DNA of 64,000 nucleotides from Flavobacterium soyae (GTDB lineage: Bacteria > Bacteroidota > Bacteroidia > Flavobacteriales > Flavobacteriaceae), in assembly GCF_021245985.1 (NCBI RefSeq), contig NZ_JAJQXA010000009.1:70383-134382 (forward strand), given 5' to 3'. The notes under the pieces were generated by a model that ran no database searches, had not been told where the DNA came from, and was given only the letters and a program-made list of their open reading frames with translations. Below are positions 51,680-60,168 of this stretch, one piece after another; positions within the stretch are counted from its first letter, which is position 1; each line of letters starts with the position of its first letter. The position numbers and the translations under genes are program-made.

Positions 51680-54580
51680 TTAAGAATTTAAAATGTATTC
51701 TAAATTAGCTTCGATCTCATCATTTATGTAGCTTTCCTCTAAAAGGGAATCAGATAAAAGCTTTTTATTTTCCTGCAGTTTGATGATTTTTTCTTCTACC
51801 GTATTTTTCGAAATAAAACGAATCACGTTTACTTTATTCAATTGCCCAATTCGGTGTGCCCTTCCAACTCCTTGTTTTTCTGCGAAAGGATTCCACCACG
51901 GATCTAAAAATAAAACATAAGAAGCTTTAGTAATATTTAAACCGACGCCTCCTGCTTTTAACGAAATAAAAAACAATAAAGGTTCTTCTTTTTCCTGAAA
52001 CAGTTTTACCTGCTGTTCTCTTTTGCTGGCTGGCGTTTCTCCTGTAATCTCACAATATCCTATTTTGTTTTCCTTGCACCAATCGGTATAAAAATGCAGG
52101 TTGGTAACAAACGAACTGAAAATGATTACTTTCTGTTTTGCTTTGACTAAATTTTCCAAATAATTTGTAACAGCAATATATTTTCCGGAATCAATTTCAG
52201 ATTCCTGATCTACCATTTTTGGGTGATTACTCAATTGTCTTAACTTCATCAGCGTATTAATAATGCTGATTTTGTCCGGACTTGAACCATCCATTTTTAA
52301 TAAAAAGTTACGCGCTTTTGATTTTTCCTGTTCATATAATTTTTCCTGTTCAGGATCCATTTCACAATAATAAATCTGCTCTGATAATTCAGGTAAATCT
52401 TTTAAAACCTGTTCCTTGGTTCTTCGCAAAATATAAGGCTGAACCAGATTTTTTAATTCAGATAAAACCTCTTCATTCTGCTTTTTCTCAATTGGGATTT
52501 TAAAATTCTCAGCAAAGAAATTATAAGTGCCCAAAATATCAGGATTAATAAACTGCATCTGCGACCATAAATCGTCCAGCGAATTTTCGATAGGCGTACC
52601 ACTTAAAGCGATTTTATGACCTGTACTTATTTTATTAATGGCTTTAAAAATCTTAGAATTTTTATTTTTAATGTATTGACTTTCGTCCAAAATCAAATAA
52701 CGGAAATCATATTTTTCTAAAATTGAAATATCACGATGAATAATGCTGTAGCTCGTAAAAATTAAATCAGTTGTGGCTAATCTTGCGGCTAGTTGTTTTC
52801 TGTCATTACCCACATATTGCATTTTTGAAAAATGCGGAGTAAATTTTGCAGCTTCATTGTACCAGTTAAAAACCAATGAAGAAGGCAAAACAATCAAAGT
52901 TTTAAGTGGTTCTCTTTCTATAGTAGTTTCGTTTGCAAATAAATCAAAATTGGTAGTTTTCGTAGTAAATCCTAATTGTTCCTGAACGGCAACCAAAACA
53001 GCTAAAGTCTGCAATGTTTTTCCAAGTCCCATATCATCGGCAAGACAAGCGCCCAAATTCGAATTAAAATGTCCTAAAAGCCATTTTACACCATCGATTT
53101 GATAAGGCCTTAAAGTTGCTTTCAATAAATCAGAAGCCACATATTCAGCTTTATACGTTACATCATCTTTGATTTCGGCAATAGCATCAAGGGCAGTAAA
53201 ATTACTTTTGCGTAAAAGTAAAGTGCCGCTTTCTATTTTTCCGAGTTTTGCCAGCGAACTGTATTTACTGAACCATTCTAACGGAATCAGGAAATAATTT
53301 CCGTCAGGCAGAGGGAAAAGCCTTTCTTTGCTTTTTATGTTTGGAATAATTTCGCTGAAATTAATCGTATATGACCCAATTGTAATGATGATTTTAATGT
53401 CAAACCAATCTCCGTTTGTGTCTTTTGATGCAGAAACCGTATGATTTGAGGTAACGATTTCTTTGCTTTCGAGCTTTAAATTTTGAATGTTAAAACCTAA
53501 ACTTTCCAGTTTTTCTTTATTATCAATTATCAATTGAATGTTGATATAAGGATCAGAAGTTTCAGCCTCAGAATTTAATCCAAATAATTCATTTTTGATT
53601 TTTATTAAACCAATTTCAAGTAATTTATCGACATACAAATTTTCATCAGCATTTCGTTTAAACTGAATGATTTTCGGTTCATTGGCAACGCTGAAATCTA
53701 CAAACGAATGCGTTTTCTTTGTTTTACTTCCATCAAATGAATAACCGTTATAATCAAAATAAAGGTTGAGGTAATAACAGTTTTTAAAGAAATCATAAAC
53801 CGGCTGAATCGTGCAGGAAGTAATTTCATCGCGCTGCTCAATTTCAAAACCTGTTGCTTCGATATCAATTTTTTTGGCTATTTCGGGAATGAAATTCTTA
53901 AAATAATCATCAACTAATTTGGATGGTATTTCAATTGATTTTTTCTTTAAAAAAGGCATCAGTTTTTTAGAATTAAGCTCTTTTAACTGACCTAATTTTT
54001 TATTGATAATTAACCAGCCCGGTTCATCCAAAAGGATATCAACATTGCTTTCCATGGGTAAAAAAGCCGTTTCGTTTTCTTTTAAAGAAAGGGTATAGGT
54101 AATTCCTTCGGCGTGTTTGTCAAATTGAATTTGCGGCTCAAAATAAAGCGGACTAATATCGACTCTCGAACGATAAAAATCTTTTTCGGGCCCAATGTTT
54201 ATTGACAACGGAAATTGTCCCTCAACAATTAGGCTGTAAAAAGAAGACAGATTTAATTTTAAATGCTGACGAATGGCAAACTCAATTTTAGAATCTTTTT
54301 GTAAATCAGCAATGGTTTTTGCCGATTTGATTTTAGCACTGAATTTTTTGAATATGAATTCAGGCTTTAAAGATTCGCAAGCCGTCAGTATTTTTTTTGT
54401 ATTCGAATCTAAATCGTCAAAAACAATTCCGAAACTTTGAATTATTCCGGCGGTTGCTTTTTTGTCCAGATATTTGATTTCATCGGTATTCTCAACGATG
54501 TAGGATGTTGGAATGTAAACATTCAGATTTTTTTCAAAACTGATGTCAAAACAGAACTGAAATGATTTTGTAGGTTCCAA
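51680..54580 (-). CDS. SNF2-family DEAD/DEAH-box ATPase (helicase-like)
   Basis: 966 residues. The C-terminal half (about 490-966) is a full SNF2 motor: Walker A CLADDMGLGKTLQTLAVLV (about 512-530), DEAH-equivalent LILDESQYIKN, motif III LSGTPIENSLDDLWSQM, and the C-terminal LFFISLKAGGVGLNITKASYV with FLDPWWNPFAEKQGVGRAHRIGQ. The N-terminal half (about 1-480) is a bacterial SNF2-accessory region without SWIM zinc residues. Such enzymes move along double-stranded DNA or displace proteins such as stalled RNA polymerase; the target here is unknown. No restriction or defence partner adjoins it, so a defence role is not supported. Confidence 0.92.
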   Translation of the reverse strand: MEPTKSFQFCFDISFEKNLNVYIPTSYIVENTDEIKYLDKKATAGIIQSFGIVFDDLDSNTKKILTACESLKPEFIFKKFSAKIKSAKTIADLQKDSKIEFAIRQHLKLNLSSFYSLIVEGQFPLSINIGPEKDFYRSRVDISPLYFEPQIQFDKHAEGITYTLSLKENETAFLPMESNVDILLDEPGWLIINKKLGQLKELNSKKLMPFLKKKSIEIPSKLVDDYFKNFIPEIAKKIDIEATGFEIEQRDEITSCTIQPVYDFFKNCYYLNLYFDYNGYSFDGSKTKKTHSFVDFSVANEPKIIQFKRNADENLYVDKLLEIGLIKIKNELFGLNSEAETSDPYINIQLIIDNKEKLESLGFNIQNLKLESKEIVTSNHTVSASKDTNGDWFDIKIIITIGSYTINFSEIIPNIKSKERLFPLPDGNYFLIPLEWFSKYSSLAKLGKIESGTLLLRKSNFTALDAIAEIKDDVTYKAEYVASDLLKATLRPYQIDGVKWLLGHFNSNLGACLADDMGLGKTLQTLAVLVAVQEQLGFTTKTTNFDLFANETTIEREPLKTLIVLPSSLVFNWYNEAAKFTPHFSKMQYVGNDRKQLAARLATTDLIFTSYSIIHRDISILEKYDFRYLILDESQYIKNKNSKIFKAINKISTGHKIALSGTPIENSLDDLWSQMQFINPDILGTYNFFAENFKIPIEKKQNEEVLSELKNLVQPYILRRTKEQVLKDLPELSEQIYYCEMDPEQEKLYEQEKSKARNFLLKMDGSSPDKISIINTLMKLRQLSNHPKMVDQESEIDSGKYIAVTNYLENLVKAKQKVIIFSSFVTNLHFYTDWCKENKIGYCEITGETPASKREQQVKLFQEKEEPLLFFISLKAGGVGLNITKASYVLFLDPWWNPFAEKQGVGRAHRIGQLNKVNVIRFISKNTVEEKIIKLQENKKLLSDSLLEESYINDEIEANLEYILNS

Positions 54581-54627
54581 GGTTTAGGGATTTGGTTGGC
54601 TTGTAAATTAGTTATTGGGCAAAAAAA

Positions 54628-54667
54628 TAAAGAGTTTTCAAAATATCAATAATTTGAAAACTCTTTT
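54628..54667 (-). terminator. Terminator of the methyltransferase gene
   Basis: AAAGAGTTTTCAAA / TTTGAAAACTCTTT stem; on the - strand it is followed by a T-run. 35 bp past the stop. Confidence 0.88.
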
Positions 54668-54701
54668 AAAATGAACTTGTATCACTTATATGGTGAAAAA
54701 A

Positions 54702-55475
54702 TTAGTTTTCCTGTTTAAAGCAAAGTGGTATAATCTCGCCTTTTGCCAAACAGTATTTTTTTACCAATTCTGGTGAAATTTTATTGGTGTAATCTTCTTC
54801 AATTACAATAAAACCAATGCTTCTTAATTTGTCGAAATAATCGCGGCCGTAAATACGAACGTGATCGTATTGTCCGAATATTTTAGCACGCTCTTTTTGA
54901 TCTGTAATTGAATCATCAGCGAAAGTAATTGCACGGTTTAAATCTTGTGGAATTTGTAAAATCGCCATTCCGCCCGGTTTTAAAACACGGAACAATTCCT
55001 GCATTGCTTTTGTATCATCTGGAATATGTTCTAAAACGTGATTACATAAAATCACATCATATTCGTTGTCTTTAAAAGGTAAATTACAGATATCTGCTTT
55101 TACATCTGCCAAAGGCGAAAATAAATCTGTTGTTGTATAATCCAGGTTTTTCTGCTTGCGGAATCTTTTGTAAAAAGCTTGTTCCGGCGCAAAATGCAAA
55201 ACTTTTTTTGGAGCTGTAAAAAAATCAGTCTGATCGTTTAAATACAGCCAAAGCAAACGATGTCTTTCTAAAGAAAGTGTACTTGGCGAAAGTACATTGT
55301 TACGCTGTTTTCCATATCCGTAAGGTAAAAAAGATTTAAAGCTTCTGCCATCGATAGGATCAGTAAATTTATCTCCCTTTAATGAGAAAGCTAAAATGGG
55401 ACGCGCTACATAACTCAAACGAATTAATAATGGACGCGGTATTGTATTAAGTACTAATTTAAAAAGTTTTTTCAT
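54702..55475 (-). CDS. Class I SAM-dependent methyltransferase
   Basis: 257 residues. The Rossmann methyltransferase core has VLHFAPEQAFYKRF (degenerate motif I, about 92-105), LDYTTTDLFSP and the LPFKDNEYDVILCNHVLEHI motif (about 133-152), then LFRVLKPGGMAILQIPQD. The HVLEHIPDD/LKPGG combination is the Methyltransf_11 type. The N-terminal 20 residues are basic and hydrophobic. Substrate cannot be predicted; relatives in flavobacteria sit near surface-glycan genes, but no such cluster adjoins it here. It follows the GxxExxY gene on the same strand with 40 bp between. Confidence 0.88.
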   Translation of the reverse strand: MKKLFKLVLNTIPRPLLIRLSYVARPILAFSLKGDKFTDPIDGRSFKSFLPYGYGKQRNNVLSPSTLSLERHRLLWLYLNDQTDFFTAPKKVLHFAPEQAFYKRFRKQKNLDYTTTDLFSPLADVKADICNLPFKDNEYDVILCNHVLEHIPDDTKAMQELFRVLKPGGMAILQIPQDLNRAITFADDSITDQKERAKIFGQYDHVRIYGRDYFDKLRSIGFIVIEEDYTNKISPELVKKYCLAKGEIIPLCFKQEN

Positions 55476-55515
55476 GGGGCTGTTTCGCAGAGTTACACAA
55501 AGGAGACACAGAGTT

Positions 55516-55920
55516 TCACAAAGTGTTTATAAATCTTTTTATGTTGTTTTTTAATATTTTTGAATCAAAATTGATAAGTAATCCTAATGGATAATTTCCA
55601 AGTTTCAGATAGGTTAGTATTTGCGCAAAATGTACATCGTTAAAAGCTTCGACAGTTTTTAATTCAATGACAATCGTGTTTTCTATTAATAAATCAATTC
55701 GATATCCATGATCTAGTTTTATGTCTTTATAAATTATGGGTAAAACTTTTTGGCGTTCAACAGTCAAGCCGGCATTTACTATTTCATAATATAAACATTC
55801 TTGATAAGCAGATTCTAATAAACCAGGACCAAGCTGTTTGTGAACTTCAATCGCTAAACCAATAATTTTATATGTAATTGCATCTAATCTATTACGAGAT
55901 TCATTGTTTTCTTCAAACAT
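55516..55920 (-). CDS. GxxExxY protein (PD-(D/E)XK nuclease-like)
   Basis: 134 residues. The name-giving motif GLLESAY is at about residues 33-39, within AIEVHKQLGPGLLESAYQEC. A nuclease-like active-site set follows: YRIDLLIENTIVIELKTVEA (Asp near 76, Glu-x-Lys near 86-88), the PD-(D/E)XK arrangement, and FAQILTYLKL. Family function is unestablished; homologues are common, often multi-copy and near mobile or repeat DNA. Here no mobile gene adjoins. It lies between map and the methyltransferase, with rRNA- and repeat-like AT-rich debris on both sides. Possibly transferred. Confidence 0.87.
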   Translation of the reverse strand: MFEENNESRNRLDAITYKIIGLAIEVHKQLGPGLLESAYQECLYYEIVNAGLTVERQKVLPIIYKDIKLDHGYRIDLLIENTIVIELKTVEAFNDVHFAQILTYLKLGNYPLGLLINFDSKILKNNIKRFINTL

Positions 55921-55989
55921 TTAAAAGGCTTGTAAAATAAATAATTTTGTGAATCTTGGCGTATATCTTTGTGAATCTTTGCGGAATAA

Positions 55990-56808
55990 CTATAATACTA
56001 ACGGCACTTTTCTGAATTCGTCTTCTTCATTACTTTCAATTCCTAAAGCTTTGTAGATATATTGAAAAGTCGATAATAATTCTGGTTTACCATCAATTAA
56101 AGCCACATCGTGTTCGAAATGCGCGCTTGCTTTTCCGTCAGCTGTAGTAATTGTCCAGCCGTCTTTATGTTGTTTGATGTTTCTTGTTCCCATGTTAATC
56201 ATAGGCTCAATTGCAACAACCATTCCTTCAACAAAAAGTTTTCCGCGGCCGCGTTTTCCGTAATTTGGCATTTCTGGTTCTTCGTGCATTTTTTGCCCTA
56301 AACCGTGACCAACCAATTCACGAACCACACCATAACCGTGAGATTCCGTATATTTTTGAATCGCATTTCCAACATCTTCTACGCGATTTCCGGCTTTAAA
56401 TTCTCTAATTCCAACGTAAAGAGATTCTTTAGTTATCTGCAAAAGTTTTTTAACTTCTGGAGCAACTTCTCCAATTTCGAAACTATAAGCATGATCTCCA
56501 TGATATCCGTTTTTGAATGCACCGCAGTCTACCGAAATAACGTCACCACTTTGTAAAGGTGTGTTATTTGGAATTCCGTGTACGACCTGAGAATTCGGAC
56601 TCATACAAAGTGAATTCGGGAAACCATACAATCCTAAAAAGCTAGGAACTGCACCGTGATCACGAATGAATTCTTCGGCTAATTTGTCCAGATATAATGT
56701 AGTAACTCCTTCTTTAATTTCAGAAGCAATCATTCCTAATGTTTTTGATACGATCAAAGCACTTTCGCGCATTAATTCGATTTCCTCTCTCGTTTTTTGG
56801 ATAATCAT
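55990..56808 (-). CDS. map: Methionine aminopeptidase
   Basis: 272 residues from the ATG at 56808. Removes the N-terminal Met from new proteins; cytoplasmic, co-translational. Pita-bread fold with the five metal ligands: Asp in VISVDCGAFKNGYHGDHAYSF (two Asp, near 97-109), His in VGHGLGQKMHEEPEMPNYG (about 172-190), Glu in VVAIEPMINMG and the final Glu in HFEHDVALI. Type I signature MIIQKTREEIELMRES at the start. Reading from 56832 adds 8 residues and is less likely. No secY/infA neighbours, so it is a separate copy. Confidence 0.95.
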   Translation of the reverse strand: MIIQKTREEIELMRESALIVSKTLGMIASEIKEGVTTLYLDKLAEEFIRDHGAVPSFLGLYGFPNSLCMSPNSQVVHGIPNNTPLQSGDVISVDCGAFKNGYHGDHAYSFEIGEVAPEVKKLLQITKESLYVGIREFKAGNRVEDVGNAIQKYTESHGYGVVRELVGHGLGQKMHEEPEMPNYGKRGRGKLFVEGMVVAIEPMINMGTRNIKQHKDGWTITTADGKASAHFEHDVALIDGKPELLSTFQYIYKALGIESNEEDEFRKVPLVL

Positions 56809-56869
56809 ATTTTTCAGATTTTCAGTTCGCAAAAGTACAATTTTTAATATTATTTTTTGAGTAATTTTT

Positions 56870-56983
56870 TTGCCGCGAATTAGGTTTTTTCGCCACGAAT
56901 TTCACGAATTAGTACGAATTCTAAATTTGGAATAATTTTTAAAGACAAAGTAATTCGTGAAAATTTGTGTAATTCGTGGCAAA
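56870..56983. repeat. 'gccacgaattt' inverted repeat
   Basis: GCCGCGAATT and CGCCACGAATTTCACGAATT (56872-56910) face AATTCGTGAAAATTTGTG and AATTCGTGGC (56952-56980). Fourth copy of the CACGAATT family; this one lacks the CACAGATT arms. It separates the divergent map and DUF445 genes. Confidence 0.78.
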
Positions 56984-57062
56984 CCCTTTCATTGCGATGA
57001 GCTGTGCTTTTAGTTTAATATCTCAGAAAAAAGCCATAAATTAGTAGTAAAATGAGATAATC

Positions 57063-58316
57063 ATGGAAACTGATACGGATCAAGATATAGTTAAAATAAA
57101 AGCTTTAAGAAAAATGCAGGCAAGTGCTTTGGCGCTTTTAGGTTTTGCCGTTCTTCTTTTTATAATTGCTATTTATTTTAAAATTCCAATTTTACAGGCT
57201 TTTAGTGAAGCGGCAATGGTTGGGGGAATTGCCGATTGGTTTGCGGTTGTGGCTTTGTTTCGTCATCCGCTTGGGATTCCGATTTGGCATACGGCTATTA
57301 TCCCGACGAAGAAAAATGAAATTGGAGAAAATCTCGGAAATTTTGTTTCAGAAGAATTTCTAAACAGGGAAAAGCTAGAAATTAAATTGGATGAATTCAA
57401 CTTTGCTTCAAAAGCTTCGGAGTGGCTTTCGGAGGAAGAAAATGCAGATAAAATTGCCAATGTTGTTGCAGTAAATATTGTTCCCGGAATTTTAAAAACG
57501 ATAAAAGATGAAGATGTCAGAAGATTTATTCAGGCTCAATTCAAAGAAAAACTGGAAGGAATAAACTTTGGGGACTGGGTTGCTGTTGCTTTGGAGCCTT
57601 TACAAAAAGGGGATTTAAAAAATCAAATGCTGACGAATCTTCTGGAAGTGATGAGCAGCGAATTGACTAATAATAAAGATTTAATCAGACAGAAAGTAAA
57701 AGCTTCGACTCCGTTTTTAAGTTTTGGACTGGCTGATAAAAGTATTACCGAAGGCGTTTTTAATGGTTTACATGATTTTTTAAATGAAGCTAAAAAAGCA
57801 GACAGCGCAGTGCGCCAAAAAATTGATGAGTATATTTTCAATTTTTTAGAGAAAGTAAAAAACTCCGAAGAAATGCGAATTAAAATCAACGATATGATTT
57901 TGAATTTTGCCGGAAAAAAAGAAGTTCAGGATTACATCAATGGAATTTGGGATGAAATAAAACTCTCGATAACCAATGATTTAAACAAAGGCGATGAATC
58001 TTCAATTAAAAACAGTGTTTCGGGTTTAATTCAAACTTTCGGAAACGGGATTAAGGAAGATTCGATTATGATTGACAAAATCAATAATTTTATTAAAAAC
58101 GATTTATTATCGGTTCTTCTAAACAATAAAAAAGTAATAGGGGATTTAATTTCGTCAACAGTAAAAAGCTGGGATGGAAAAGAGGTTTCTGAAAAACTGG
58201 AACTAGAAATTGGGAAAGACCTTCAATACATCAGAATCAATGGGACTTTGGTTGGCGGTATAATCGGACTTGTGATTTATGGTGTTGAACAGCTTTATCA
58301 TTATTTTATTATTTGA
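57063..58316 (+). CDS. DUF445 membrane protein
   Basis: 417 residues. Two N-terminal hydrophobic stretches (about 20-45 and the loop segment AMVGGIADWFAVVALFRHP at about 51-69, the DUF445 hallmark) and one C-terminal helix (GTLVGGIIGLVIYGVEQLYH, about 393-412) flank a long soluble region with repeated amphipathic helices. HTAIIPTKKNEIGENLGNFV is also typical. The family is widespread and uncharacterised; membrane topology suggests a cytoplasmic or periplasmic helical domain between anchors. Monocistronic; a hairpin repeat follows at its stop codon. Confidence 0.88.
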   Translation: METDTDQDIVKIKALRKMQASALALLGFAVLLFIIAIYFKIPILQAFSEAAMVGGIADWFAVVALFRHPLGIPIWHTAIIPTKKNEIGENLGNFVSEEFLNREKLEIKLDEFNFASKASEWLSEEENADKIANVVAVNIVPGILKTIKDEDVRRFIQAQFKEKLEGINFGDWVAVALEPLQKGDLKNQMLTNLLEVMSSELTNNKDLIRQKVKASTPFLSFGLADKSITEGVFNGLHDFLNEAKKADSAVRQKIDEYIFNFLEKVKNSEEMRIKINDMILNFAGKKEVQDYINGIWDEIKLSITNDLNKGDESSIKNSVSGLIQTFGNGIKEDSIMIDKINNFIKNDLLSVLLNNKKVIGDLISSTVKSWDGKEVSEKLELEIGKDLQYIRINGTLVGGIIGLVIYGVEQLYHYFII

Positions 58317-58329
58317 TAAAAAACACGAA

Positions 58330-58395
58330 TGTCAGGCTGAGCGAAGTCGAAGCCCTTTTTGGTTCCATAAGCCTTCGACTTCGCTCAGGGTGACA
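58330..58395. repeat. 'tgtcaggctgagcgaagtcg' hairpin
   Basis: Left arm 58330-58353 (TGTCAGGCTGAGCGAAGTCG...) pairs with 58371-58395, with two mismatches. Its arms share the CTTCGACTTCGCTCAG core with 3417-3494. It lies between convergent DUF445 and gpmI. Confidence 0.8.
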
Positions 58396-58419
58396 AAACG
58401 GGTATATAAAAATAAAAAC

Positions 58420-58492
58420 CATATAAGAAATATAAGTTTAATAAAGCTTTAGCGCTTCAATTAAATGAACTTATATCACTTATATGGTTTAA
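58420..58492. repeat. 'cttatatcacttatatggtt' inverted repeat
   Basis: Left arm ACCATATAAGAAATATAAGT and right arm ACTTATATCACTTATATGGT are inverted with few mismatches, forming a large hairpin that probably ends gpmI transcription. Single-arm copies lie at 481-508 and 54671-54697. Confidence 0.75.
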
Positions 58493-58510
58493 AAATAATT
58501 TAAGTGTTTT

Positions 58511-60028
58511 TTACAAAAGCGAATGACAAGTCATTGCATTTGGCTGCTGCACTCCCATTAATTCTAAGATAGTAGGAGCGATGTCACCTAGAACACCATC
58601 TTGAATATTTTTCAATTGCTTGTCAACTAAAATAATCGGCACTGGATTTGTTGTGTGCGCGGTATTTGGACTTCCGTCAGGATTGATCATTGTTTCGCAG
58701 TTTCCGTGATCAGCAATAACGATTGTAGTGTAATCATTTGCAAGTGCGGCATCGATTACTTTTTTTGCGCAGGCGTCAACTGCTTCACAGGCTTTAATTG
58801 CTGCACTCATGATTCCGGTGTGACCAACCATGTCTCCATTTGCAAAGTTTAAACAAACGAAATCTACTTCACCTTTGTTCAATTCAGGAACAAGAGCATC
58901 AGCAAGTTCATAAGCGCTCATTTCCGGCTGTAAATCGTAAGTGGCTACTTTAGGAGAATTTCTCAAGATTCTAGATTCACCTTCAAAAGGAGTTTCTCTA
59001 CCGCCTGAAAAGAAAAATGTCACGTGCGGATATTTCTCCGTTTCAGCAATACGTATTTGTTTTTTACCCGCTTTTTCTAAAACTTCACCAAGAGTTTCAG
59101 TAATATTATCTTTATTGTAAACCACTTTTACGTTTTGGTACGTTTCGTCGTAGTTTGTAAGCGTTACATAATACAAGTTTAATTTGTGCATGTTTTGCTC
59201 GTGGAAATCTTGCTGAGAAAGCGCTTCAGTAAGTTCACGTCCTCTGTCAGTCCTAAAGTTAAAGAAAATTACAACATCATCTTCAATAATTGTCGCAAGA
59301 GGTTTTTCGTTTTCATCAACCATTACAACCGGCTCGATAAACTCGTCAGTAATATCTTTAGCATAACTGTCAAGAACGCTTGCCACTGCATTTTTTGATG
59401 GAGTTCCAACTCCGTTAACTACTAAATCGTAAGCTAGTTTTACACGTTCCCAGCGTTTATCACGGTCCATTGCATAATAACGCCCCACGACAGAAGCAAT
59501 TTTTACCGGAGTATCTTTGATATACTCATCTAAATCGTGAATGTATTTTGCTCCGGATTTTGGGTCAACATCACGTCCATCTGTAAAAGCGTGAATATAA
59601 ACCTGATCTAAACCATATTCTTGAGAAGCATCGATTAATCCACGTAAGTGAGAAGTATGAGAGTGAACACCTCCATCTGAAACTAATCCTAAAAAGTGTA
59701 CTTTTTTATTGTTGTCTTTAGCATAAGTAAAAGCGTCAACTAAAACCTGTTCTTTAGCAAGCGTTTTGTGAGCTACGGCTAAATTAATTTTTGCCAAATC
59801 CTGATATACAATTCTTCCGGCACCAAGGTTCATGTGCCCAACTTCACTATTTCCCATTTGACCTTCTGGCAGACCAACATTTAAACCGTCAGTACGCAAT
59901 TGAGCGCTTGGGTAATTTTTGTAAAGACTATTTATAAATGGAACATTTGCATTGTCTATTGCAGATACTTTAGGGTCAGGAGATTTTCCCCAACCGTCTA
60001 AAATCATAAGGATAACTTTTTTGTTCAT
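58511..60028 (-). CDS. gpmI: 2,3-bisphosphoglycerate-independent phosphoglycerate mutase
   Basis: 505 residues from the ATG at 60028. Interconverts 3- and 2-phosphoglycerate in glycolysis and gluconeogenesis using two Mn ions. Alkaline-phosphatase-like fold: VILMILDGWGKS (metal Asp), the catalytic Ser in GQMGNSEVGHMNLGAGR (about 56-72), LVSDGGVHSH, HAFTDGRDVDP, the FNFRTDRGRELTE segment, GDMVGHTG and IADHGNCETM. Length is that of the family. Reading from 60082 would add 18 atypical residues. The promoter at 60046-60074 supports the start. Confidence 0.95.
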   Translation of the reverse strand: MNKKVILMILDGWGKSPDPKVSAIDNANVPFINSLYKNYPSAQLRTDGLNVGLPEGQMGNSEVGHMNLGAGRIVYQDLAKINLAVAHKTLAKEQVLVDAFTYAKDNNKKVHFLGLVSDGGVHSHTSHLRGLIDASQEYGLDQVYIHAFTDGRDVDPKSGAKYIHDLDEYIKDTPVKIASVVGRYYAMDRDKRWERVKLAYDLVVNGVGTPSKNAVASVLDSYAKDITDEFIEPVVMVDENEKPLATIIEDDVVIFFNFRTDRGRELTEALSQQDFHEQNMHKLNLYYVTLTNYDETYQNVKVVYNKDNITETLGEVLEKAGKKQIRIAETEKYPHVTFFFSGGRETPFEGESRILRNSPKVATYDLQPEMSAYELADALVPELNKGEVDFVCLNFANGDMVGHTGIMSAAIKACEAVDACAKKVIDAALANDYTTIVIADHGNCETMINPDGSPNTAHTTNPVPIILVDKQLKNIQDGVLGDIAPTILELMGVQQPNAMTCHSLL

Positions 60029-60045
60029 TACATTTTTGTTTTTTA

Positions 60046-60074
60046 CAAAGATAAGCCATTTATAAACTTTGCAA
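60046..60074 (-). promoter_or_regulatory. Promoter of gpmI
   Basis: On the - strand: TTG (60074-60072), an 18-bp gap and TATCTTTG (60053-60046), about 18 bp before the ATG at 60028 and overlapping the alternative upstream start, which argues for the later one. Confidence 0.65.
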
Positions 60075-60168
60075 GAATGCAATGGTACATTTATATTTAA
60101 TAAAATGAAGCCTGATAAAAAATATTAATTTAATTACAGAAGTCTTTATTTTTTAAAATTTATTCACG

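Noticed and set aside
51680-55920. SNF2 helicase, methyltransferase and GxxExxY nuclease as a DISARM- or BREX-like defence system
   Set aside because: The methyltransferase is a small-molecule Methyltransf_11 type, not a DNA methylase; a terminator separates it from the helicase; no DUF1998, PglX or other defence marker is present.
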